NCBI GenBank assembly: GCA_964405335.1
Contig: CAYONP010000004.1
Span: forward strand, 44,988-108,987
Direction of reading: 5' to 3'
Source of the DNA: CAYONP01 sp964405335
Lineage (GTDB): Bacteria > Armatimonadota > UBA10988
Length of the DNA: 64,000 nucleotides
Shown here: in pieces, positions 1 to 6,380 of the stretch
Position numbering within the stretch: position 1 is the stretch's first letter
Layout of the letters: every line of letters starts with the position of its first letter
The notes under the pieces: generated by a model
What the model was told of the DNA's origin: nothing
What the model saw: the letters and a program-made list of their open reading frames with translations, nothing else
Database searches by the model: none
Made by a program: the position numbers and the translations under genes

Positions 1-2
1 AG

Positions 3-611
3 GCCGCGCGTGAGCTGGAGCTGCTCGACGACTACTTCCAGACCATCCTAATCGCCAACGAGCCGACGGTGCTCGACGAGGATCGCTTCGAGCGGCTGGC
101 CGAGATTGCCGGGCGCACCTATCGCGACGTCTACGGCAACACGCAGCACCTGCTGCACAGCGAAGAGCTGAAGCTGCTCAACATCCGCCGCGGCAACCTC
201 GATGATGCCGAGCGGCTGGAGATTGAGTCGCACGTGGTCTGGAGCAAGCGGATCCTCGAGCGCATCCCGTGGAGCCCGGCTCTGCGGCGTATTCCCGAAA
301 TCGCCGGCGCGCACCACGAAAAGCTCGACGGCTCGGGCTATCCGGACGGCCTGGCCGGCGACGTCATCTGCCTCGAATCGCGGATGATGACCATCGCCGA
401 CATTTACGACGCGCTGACCGCCGCCGACCGGCCATACAAGAAGGCCCAGCCGGTCGACCGCGCGCTGCGCATCCTCCACTTCGAAGAGCAGGACGGCCAC
501 CTCGACAGCGAGCTGCTGCGGCTGTTCGAGCAACGCGAGGTCTTCCGCGTGGCGCACCTCGAGCCGATCGAGGAGGTGGTCCGCCGGCTGGTCTCCGAGG
601 ATGTGCTCTGA
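3..611 (+). CDS. HD-GYP domain protein (3' part)
   Basis: The gene enters from the left edge; 202 codons and the stop are visible. The visible part is the C-terminal half of an HD-GYP domain with the signature HHEKLDGSGYP near visible codon 104, followed by a segment containing IADIYDALTA. Characterised HD-GYP proteins are phosphodiesterases that hydrolyse cyclic di-GMP in the cytoplasm. The metal-binding HD pair expected further upstream and any N-terminal receiver or sensor domain are outside the window, so activity and input cannot be judged. The stop overlaps the next start as TGATG, so it is probably co-translated with map. A GTG at 69 is an internal codon, not a convincing start, because the frame stays open to the edge. 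Confidence 0.85.
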   Translation, partial: AARELELLDDYFQTILIANEPTVLDEDRFERLAEIAGRTYRDVYGNTQHLLHSEELKLLNIRRGNLDDAERLEIESHVVWSKRILERIPWSPALRRIPEIAGAHHEKLDGSGYPDGLAGDVICLESRMMTIADIYDALTAADRPYKKAQPVDRALRILHFEEQDGHLDSELLRLFEQREVFRVAHLEPIEEVVRRLVSEDVL

Positions 612-1381
612 TGGCGTTGCAACGCCCGGTCATCCGCACCGCCGAGGAGATCGCCAAGCTGCGCACCGCGGCCCAGTTGTCGCGGCGCATCGTCGGCGAG
701 CTGGGGGCGATGATCGCGCCCGGCGTGACCACCCGCCAGCTCGACACCCGCGCCCGCCGGATTGCCGACGAGGGCGGATGGCGCGCCTCGTTCTACCGCT
801 ACCGCGGCTATCCCAACTACCTCTGCGCCTCGGTCAACGAGGCGGTGGTCCACGGCGTGCCCGACGACCGGCCGCTCGAAGCAGGTGACGTGGTCAGCCT
901 CGATTTCGGCGTGATCGTCGACGGCTGGGTCGGCGACACGGCCTATACCTGGTGCCTGGGCGAGCCGAGCGAGACCGCCGCGCACCTGATGAGAATCACC
1001 CGCGAGTCGCTCTACCTGGGAATCGACAAGGCGCTCAGCGGCAAGCGCGTCTGGGACATCGCCAAGGCGATTCAGAACCACTGCGAAACCAACGGTTGTG
1101 GCGTGGTGCGGCAACTGGTCGGCCACGGCATCGGCCGTTCGCTGCACGAGCCGCCGCAGGTGCCGAACTTCGCCAGCATGGAAACCCGCCGCGACCGCCT
1201 GCGGCCGGGCATGGTGATCTGCATCGAGCCGATGGTCACCGCCGGCGGGTACGAGGTCGACGAGCTGCCCGACGGCTGGACCGCGGTAACCCGCGACCGC
1301 AGCCTGGCGGCGCACTTCGAGCACACCGTGGCGATCACGAGCGATGGGCCGGATATCCTCAGCCTGCCGGATGAGCTGTAG
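611..1381 (+). CDS. map: Methionine aminopeptidase, type I
   Basis: 256 residues, the usual length for type I MetAP without extensions. The enzyme removes the initiator methionine from new proteins in the cytoplasm and uses two divalent metals. All five metal ligands are in their expected motifs: Asp in LDFG, Asp in GDTA, His in GHGIG, Glu in IEPM and Glu in FEHT. The ATG overlaps the upstream stop (TGATG), which fixes the start. Its last 26 codons (from 1299) are duplicated perfectly at 3610-3688; the copy reads DEL then TGA, while this gene reads DEL then TAG. The protein sequence is therefore unchanged by whatever event placed the following two genes here. Confidence 0.96.
   Translation: MALQRPVIRTAEEIAKLRTAAQLSRRIVGELGAMIAPGVTTRQLDTRARRIADEGGWRASFYRYRGYPNYLCASVNEAVVHGVPDDRPLEAGDVVSLDFGVIVDGWVGDTAYTWCLGEPSETAAHLMRITRESLYLGIDKALSGKRVWDIAKAIQNHCETNGCGVVRQLVGHGIGRSLHEPPQVPNFASMETRRDRLRPGMVICIEPMVTAGGYEVDELPDGWTAVTRDRSLAAHFEHTVAITSDGPDILSLPDEL
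1299..1377 (+). repeat. 79-bp direct repeat, left copy
   Basis: Identical over 79 bp to 3610-3688. It covers the last codons of map up to the Leu codon before the stop. The two copies stop matching at 1378 versus 3689 and at 1298 versus 3609. Together they bracket a 2.2-kb segment holding an ATPase and an HNH nuclease gene. The arrangement resembles attachment-site duplication at a gene end, but no integrase lies between the copies. Confidence 0.93.
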
Positions 1382-1435
1382 AGCGACCCGGAGGAGTCCC
1401 GCCTGGGCGCTCGAAGCGACCCAGTGCGAGGGCCC

Positions 1436-2788
1436 ATGTACATCCGCAGCCTCCACATCCGGGGCCTGAAACTCGTCCGCAACCTGGAACTGGGCTTCAC
1501 ACGTGACGACCAGCCGCGGATGTGGACGGTGTTGCTCGGCGAGAACGGGACCTGCAAGACAACGATCCTGCAGGCAATCGCGATGGCAGCCGTCGGTTCG
1601 TACCGCGCCGGGCAACTGAGCGATGCCTCATCGTTACACGACCTCCGGCCGCCAGACCAGAAGGTCGACCTACAAGCGACCTTCTCCTTCGGTTCGCGCA
1701 ACGCCGACCTCTTGCGCGTTCGGGGCTGGCCCGAGGAGGCTGGTCAGGCGACGCTCTGGTCACGGATCTGGCTACCACCTGGCAGAACGGTTCTGCAGGG
1801 CGAGTGCAGCGCGAAGGCTGGCGACAACGTCAGGTTCGGAATCGACCAGGCAGGCCGCGGCCAGGACGGAAGCGATTCGGAGGCCCGCGAAGCGAAAGTC
1901 CGCGCCGAGCTTGAGGAGGCGGCGCTTGTACAGGTGCTCGGCTACGGCGTGCGCAGGTCGCTACCCAGCCCGCCAGATCACAGAGATTTGGCTGACAAGG
2001 TTAAAACGCGGCTCGAACCTCTCTTCGACAAGGGCAGCATCATTGGCACCGGCTTTGACCATCTGCTGGACAAGAAGCTGCAGGCCCAGTACGTGGCTAT
2101 GCTGGAGCATGTAATCACTCGAAGTCCAGACCTTCTACCCAGGGTGAAAGGCCTGGAGCTAAGCGCTAGAGGAGGCGTGCGAACCCGCGAGGACCTGATT
2201 TTCACCCACCGCGCCCGTTTCCGCGCCGGCAAAGAGGACATCCACATTCCGACGACCTGGCTCTCGCATGGCTACCAAGCCGCCATTTCCTGGATTGCTG
2301 ATCTGATCGGGCAGTATTACCTGGAGGCGGGCGAGGCAGTCGAGCCGGCCGACATGGAAGGCCTGGTCCTGATCGATGAACTGGATCTGCATCTCCATCC
2401 GACCTGGCAACTCGGTCTCGTTCGGGCGCTCAAGGCGTCGTTCCCGAAGATCCAGTTCATCGCGTCGACCCATTCACCCCTGGTTCTGCCAGGCCTCGAA
2501 GCCGATGAAGTGGTGGTCCTCCGCTTCGATGACGAGGGCAACGTGGTGGCGGAGTCGCCCGACGCCCGGCCGGACCTGATGACAGCCACGGAGATCGCTG
2601 CGGAGTACTTCGGCACCGAGAACCGGTTCCTGACCGAGGTCAACCGAGCCAGGCAGCAGTATGTCTATCTGGCCACTGATCCCTATCGCAGTCAGCAAGA
2701 AGAGAAGGAACTCCAGAGGCTGCACAAGCTACTTCGGGAATCCAACGTGACTCCTCCGGTTGAGCCGGTCAGCCGCGAGTCGCGGTGA
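1436..2788 (+). CDS. ptuA: PtuA-like AAA/ABC-type ATPase of a Septu-like defence pair
   Basis: 450 residues. The N-terminus (MYIRSLHIRGLK) leads to a Walker A motif GENGTCKTT near residue 38, in which the Gly normally before the Lys is Cys. Later come an ABC-signature-like LSHGYQ, a Walker B LVLIDELDLHLHP and a His-switch STHSPLVL. This order fits the COG3950-type ATPases that serve as PtuA in Septu systems, where the ATPase controls a partner HNH nuclease during phage infection. ATG 1436 has GAGGG close upstream; GTG 1424 is an alternative. The stop overlaps the next gene as TGATG. Third codon positions look less GC-rich than in neighbours, which suggests transfer. Function in defence is inferred from family and pairing. 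Confidence 0.8.
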   Translation: MYIRSLHIRGLKLVRNLELGFTRDDQPRMWTVLLGENGTCKTTILQAIAMAAVGSYRAGQLSDASSLHDLRPPDQKVDLQATFSFGSRNADLLRVRGWPEEAGQATLWSRIWLPPGRTVLQGECSAKAGDNVRFGIDQAGRGQDGSDSEAREAKVRAELEEAALVQVLGYGVRRSLPSPPDHRDLADKVKTRLEPLFDKGSIIGTGFDHLLDKKLQAQYVAMLEHVITRSPDLLPRVKGLELSARGGVRTREDLIFTHRARFRAGKEDIHIPTTWLSHGYQAAISWIADLIGQYYLEAGEAVEPADMEGLVLIDELDLHLHPTWQLGLVRALKASFPKIQFIASTHSPLVLPGLEADEVVVLRFDDEGNVVAESPDARPDLMTATEIAAEYFGTENRFLTEVNRARQQYVYLATDPYRSQQEEKELQRLHKLLRESNVTPPVEPVSRESR

Positions 2789-3561
2789 TGGTGCGTATCA
2801 CGCGTCCGCTGGCGCCGGCCGACTGGGCGGCAATGGAGGCTGCCGAGGTCGCCCGCGTTCGGGCGCTGCCGGAGGCGGATCGGATCGGCGAGCTGGGCAC
2901 CAAGTACCGTGGGGCAAAGCAGCCCATGCACCGTGCCCAGCATCGCAAGTGCTGCTATTGCGAAAAGGCCATCGAAGCCGCTTACAACGATGTCGAGCAT
3001 TACCGTCCGAAGCGCCTCTACTGGTGGCTCACCTGGCGATGGTCGAACCTACTCGTTGCCTGTCCGAACTGCAACCGGAGCGGCAAGTCGGACCAGTTTC
3101 CCCTGCTCGATGAGCGCACGCGTCTCGCCCCCGAAGACGAGCCGCCGGGTGACGAACAGCCACTGCTGATCGACCCAGGGAGCGACGATCCTCTGGACCA
3201 CATCCGATTCCGGCCGGATCCAAACGTGCCGGGCCGCTGGACCCCGTACGCCCGAGCGGGGAGCAAGCGTGGCCAGATGAGCATCAAAACGACCGGCCTG
3301 GACCGCGATGACCTGCTCGACCGGTACCGATTCCACCGCGAGCACATGGGCGCCGACCTTAAGCGGCTGCAGGAGCGACTTGCGTCGCCAGACCAGAGTG
3401 GGCTGTCGGACGAATGGGAGCGGGTCGTCCGAAGGTGGCTCCGCAGAGCTCGCCCCTTCGCCGCGCTGAGCTACGACGTCATCGACCATGCTGTGCCCGA
3501 ACCGGTCCGTGATCAGTACGGCTTGGAGCTGCCACGACCGCCGCTCGGGGCAGACTGGTGA
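2788..3561 (+). CDS. ptuB: PtuB-like HNH endonuclease (TIGR02646-type)
   Basis: 257 residues, translationally coupled to the ATPase gene through TGATG; ATG 2788 is preferred over the GTG one codon earlier. The N-terminal third carries CCYCEKAI, then DVEHYRPK, then CPNCN. These are the paired CxxC zinc knuckles and central His of the HNH fold in the TIGR02646 family. In Septu systems this partner is the nuclease effector held by the ATPase. The C-terminal half is charged and helical with no motif I recognise. The gene ends 48 bp before the right-hand copy of the map-end duplication, so the pair fills the bracketed segment almost completely. Confidence 0.82.
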   Translation: MVRITRPLAPADWAAMEAAEVARVRALPEADRIGELGTKYRGAKQPMHRAQHRKCCYCEKAIEAAYNDVEHYRPKRLYWWLTWRWSNLLVACPNCNRSGKSDQFPLLDERTRLAPEDEPPGDEQPLLIDPGSDDPLDHIRFRPDPNVPGRWTPYARAGSKRGQMSIKTTGLDRDDLLDRYRFHREHMGADLKRLQERLASPDQSGLSDEWERVVRRWLRRARPFAALSYDVIDHAVPEPVRDQYGLELPRPPLGADW

Positions 3562-3609
3562 CCATCGGCCACGAACGTGAACCTGCTCATCGCCAGCTGG
3601 GCGCACGCG

Positions 3610-3688
3610 GCAGCCTGGCGGCGCACTTCGAGCACACCGTGGCGATCACGAGCGATGGGCCGGATATCCTCAGCCTGCCGGATGAGCT
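3610..3688 (+). repeat. 79-bp direct repeat, right copy (map 3' remnant)
   Basis: Perfect copy of 1299-1377. In the map frame it encodes the last residues of methionine aminopeptidase and runs into a TGA at 3690-3692. There is no start or upstream map sequence, so it is a gene remnant. It marks the right boundary of the Septu-like cassette and lies 14 bp before the stop of the oppositely oriented lipoprotein gene. Confidence 0.93.
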
Positions 3689-3702
3689 CTGACCACCTGC
3701 CG

Positions 3703-4581
3703 TCAGCCGCCGTTGATGATCCTCGGCGTGATGAAGATCGTGAGGCTTCTCCGCTCGCCGTCCTCCGGCCGCGTGCGGAACAGCCGGCCGACCAGCGGGA
3801 TGTCGCCCAGCAGGGGCGTGACGTCGACCTGCTCGTCGGTCAGACCGCCGATGACAACGGTGCCGTTGTCGGTCACCTCGACGGTGGTCCGAGCACCACG
3901 CGGCTCGACGGTCTCGACTTCGATCCCGTCGCCCAGGCCGTCGGGCAGCACGCGGTAGTAGTCCACGATGTCACCGAAGACCGGCGACATGACGCCCGGC
4001 GATGGCGGCAGCGAGCCGTCGTCCTGCCGCTGAACGTTGACCGCGCCGTCGGGTTCGTTGTTCGGCTCGAGGTCAAAGGTCTGGTCGAGCGGTGACCGGG
4101 CCAACTGCACCTCGAGCTGGACCTCGGTCCGCGGCTCGCCCGCGGGCAGTTGCACCTCGAGGAAGAACCGCGACACGGCGTCGCCGCGGAAGTAGCCCAG
4201 GCTGTCGTCGAGCGGCCCGGCGCCGAGCAGCAGGTCGACCACGTCTTCGGCGAAGCCGAAGCTCTCGGCGGCCGGGGTGAGGCCGGTCTGCGCGTCGTCG
4301 AACAGCCACCGCGCGCGGACCACGCCCGGCCCGCTGAGGCAGCTCAAGCGGAAGGCGAGCGCGGCCGCCTCGGCTGGGTCGGCGCTCGGCATGGGACCGA
4401 ACAGCAGGGACTGGCCGCCGGGCTCCAGGACGCCCCGCCCCTGGCCGAGGCCGTCGAGGACGATCCGACGGAAGAGGTTGAAGGGGTCATTGGGCCCGCC
4501 GGTGCCACACGAGGTGGCCCCGACGACCAACCCCACCGCCAGCAACAGCATCGCCGAACGCCAGCCCGTCGAGCGTCTCAT
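3703..4581 (-). CDS. Lipoprotein with PPC-like segment and secretin C-terminal motif
   Basis: 292 residues. An n-region MRRSTGWRS, a hydrophobic stretch and ATSC form a lipoprotein-type signal. The middle contains DLEPNNEPDGA and GDIVDYYRV, which resemble the start and core of bacterial pre-peptidase C-terminal (PPC) domains. The last 50 residues carry TVVIGGL, LGDIPLVGRLF and LTIFITPRII, the hallmark end of GspD/PilQ secretins. A true secretin needs a longer beta-barrel region, so this is a short chimera and not a full outer-membrane channel. The start is ATG 4581 with a strong AAAGGAGG site; the longer open frame lacks one. It may assist the pilin-like proteins elsewhere in the window, but that is only inference. 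Confidence 0.65.
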   Translation of the reverse strand: MRRSTGWRSAMLLLAVGLVVGATSCGTGGPNDPFNLFRRIVLDGLGQGRGVLEPGGQSLLFGPMPSADPAEAAALAFRLSCLSGPGVVRARWLFDDAQTGLTPAAESFGFAEDVVDLLLGAGPLDDSLGYFRGDAVSRFFLEVQLPAGEPRTEVQLEVQLARSPLDQTFDLEPNNEPDGAVNVQRQDDGSLPPSPGVMSPVFGDIVDYYRVLPDGLGDGIEVETVEPRGARTTVEVTDNGTVVIGGLTDEQVDVTPLLGDIPLVGRLFRTRPEDGERRSLTIFITPRIINGG

Positions 4582-4971
4582 CCCAGCCTCCTTTGCGGCC
4601 CTCTGTGTGCCGCATGCGCCTGGTCGCGAATCATTATAGACATGAATGCCGGGATGTCCGGTCCGATTGTCGGCCTGCCATGATGCTCGGCACGGGCGCG
4701 CTGCTGGGAGCCGTGGCTGGGCGCGGGGCGGCGCGGGCGGTGAGTCACTCATGCAATGGCCGCGGCACGGCGTCTCGAGCAGTGGCGGGCCGGCCGGTGC
4801 CGCCGTCAGGCTGGTGGTCCAGCATTGATGGTCCTCACAGGTCTTGCTCTTGACCTGGCGGCCGCAGGTGTGGCTCCAGCTTGGCCCATTGCTCGTCGGT
4901 CAGTCGATCTCATCGCATACAGCGCAAGGCATCGCCGCGGCGGATTCCCTCCACGAGACTGCAGACGCGGC
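4582..4971. other. Intergenic region without a supported gene
   Basis: Apart from the ribosome-binding site and TATAAT box for the lipoprotein gene at its left end I see nothing with coding character here. Open frames that cross it have no ribosome-binding site and are low-complexity Ala/Arg-rich translations. Confidence 0.5.
4633..4638 (-). promoter_or_regulatory. Sigma-70-type -10 box
   Basis: A perfect TATAAT on the minus strand, preceded by TGTC, lies 51 bp upstream of the lipoprotein start at 4581. No convincing -35 is present at 16-18 bp, so it may act as an extended -10 promoter. Confidence 0.5.
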
Positions 4972-5538
4972 CTATTCGCCGCCGATCACATGGAAGTACG
5001 GGTTCGTGAACACGCCGGCTTGGCCGGCATAGTAGTAGCGGCAGCCGATCGAGAGCAGGCCGCGCCGGCCGCGCACGATGGGGATGAGCGCTGCGTTCTG
5101 TGCGTCATCGCGGGCCACCACCGGGAGCTCTGTGCGCTTGCCGGAGACCAGGTCGACCAGCGCCAGCTTCAGCGGCTGGCCGTCGTCGATTACCAGCCGG
5201 TAGCAGGGTCCGTCGCCGAGGGTCTCTTTGAGCCTCGGCGGCATACCAAGGCAGTAGAGCGCGGCGACCGGCAGGCTCTGCAGGTCCCGAGCCTGCACGG
5301 GCAGGCCGCCCCGGTTGGCGCGGATGACCACCAGCCCGGGCGGATCGAGCGAGCCGACCACGTGGTCGACTGCCTCGGGCAGCGGCTCCGGCAGGCCCCT
5401 GGCCACGTCCGTGGCGAGCATCGAGGCCAACCGTTCCCAGAGCTCGGCTGCGCCACCGGCCGCGCCGTGGGCCGAGGCGCTTGCCAAGCCGGCGGCGCCG
5501 AGCGTCAGAAGTGTTCGTCGCGGCGGTCGCGATTCCAT
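4972..5538 (-). CDS. Secreted protein with Tat-type signal, unknown function
   Basis: 188 residues. The N-terminus contains PPRRTLLTLGAAGLASASA, a twin-arginine pattern followed by a hydrophobic stretch and an Ala-rich cleavage region, so export in folded form is plausible. The mature part has no motif I recognise. It includes a conserved-looking end, SIGCRYYYAG and NPYFHVIGG. It sits alone, more than 260 bp from thiol peroxidase on the other strand. Possible roles cannot be assigned from sequence. Confidence 0.6.
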   Translation of the reverse strand: MESRPPRRTLLTLGAAGLASASAHGAAGGAAELWERLASMLATDVARGLPEPLPEAVDHVVGSLDPPGLVVIRANRGGLPVQARDLQSLPVAALYCLGMPPRLKETLGDGPCYRLVIDDGQPLKLALVDLVSGKRTELPVVARDDAQNAALIPIVRGRRGLLSIGCRYYYAGQAGVFTNPYFHVIGGE

Positions 5539-5807
5539 CGCTCGCTCCTGGCACGGCTTCCACTCGATCCAGCCGCCGGCCGGCCCATGCCGCCGTCAGC
5601 TCTGCCCGCGCCTTTGCACCGTGCCTCGCCAGAAGGCGCGCGAGATCGTGAACCACGCTTCACCATGGTGCAGGCGGGCGATGCCCGCAGCGGTCGATCG
5701 CCGGGCCCGGTCACCCGGTCAGCGGATCCGGTTGATCCGTACCGGGCGCCGGGCAGGACGCGAACGGCATTGCGTGGCATACTTCGGATGGCCGAAGGAG
5801 GACGCTT

Positions 5808-6311
5808 ATGGCTGGCAGCGTGACGTTCAAGGGCAACCCGATGACGCTCGTCGGGAACGAGGTCAAGGTCGGCGACGACGCCCCCGACGTGACCTGGACG
5901 GCGACCGACATGTCCGAGCTGCACGGTCACGACCTGAAGGGCAAGGTGGTTCTGCTCTCGGTCACGCCGTCGCTCGACACCGGCGTCTGCGACCTGCAGG
6001 CCAAGCGCTTCAACGAGGCCGCGGCCGAACTCAGCGACGTGGTGGTGCTCAACGTCAGCCTCGACCTGCCGTTCGCCATCGCGCGCTGGTGCGGCGCCGC
6101 AGGGGCCGACAACATCAAGGCTGTGAGCGACTACAAGAACCGCGAGTTCGGGACTCGGTGGGGTTTGCTGATTGACGAGCTGAAGCTGCTCGCCCGCGCG
6201 GTCTTCGTCGTCGGTCGCGACGGCAACATCGCCTACCGGCAGATCGTCGGCGAGGTGACCGACCATCCCGACTACGATGCCGCGCTGGCCGCGGCACGCG
6301 CCGCGCTGTAG
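5808..6311 (+). CDS. tpx: Thiol peroxidase (atypical 2-Cys peroxiredoxin)
   Basis: 167 residues, typical of Tpx. The peroxidatic Cys61 lies in PSLDTGVCD and the resolving Cys95 in ARWCGA, the same positions as in E. coli Tpx. The enzyme reduces hydrogen peroxide and alkyl hydroperoxides with thioredoxin as donor. The start has a strong GAAGGAGG site six bases upstream. A 12-bp perfect inverted repeat follows the stop. The gene is monocistronic, and nothing nearby shows redox regulation. Confidence 0.95.
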   Translation: MAGSVTFKGNPMTLVGNEVKVGDDAPDVTWTATDMSELHGHDLKGKVVLLSVTPSLDTGVCDLQAKRFNEAAAELSDVVVLNVSLDLPFAIARWCGAAGADNIKAVSDYKNREFGTRWGLLIDELKLLARAVFVVGRDGNIAYRQIVGEVTDHPDYDAALAAARAAL

Positions 6312-6318
6312 TCGACTC

Positions 6319-6349
6319 CCGGCCGCCCGGCAGGGGTCCGGGCGGCCGG
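6319..6349 (+). terminator. Hairpin terminator after tpx
   Basis: CCGGCCGCCCGG and CCGGGCGGCCGG form a perfect 12-bp stem with a 7-nt loop, starting 8 bp after the tpx stop. There is no T-tract, so it may be an imperfect intrinsic terminator. Confidence 0.6.
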
Positions 6350-6380
6350 AGCCAACTGCCGCCGAGCAAGAGGTTTGACC

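Noticed and set aside
1299..3692. Insertion sequence or transposon
   Set aside because: No transposase, no terminal inverted repeats, and the 79-bp direct repeats are far longer than a target duplication.
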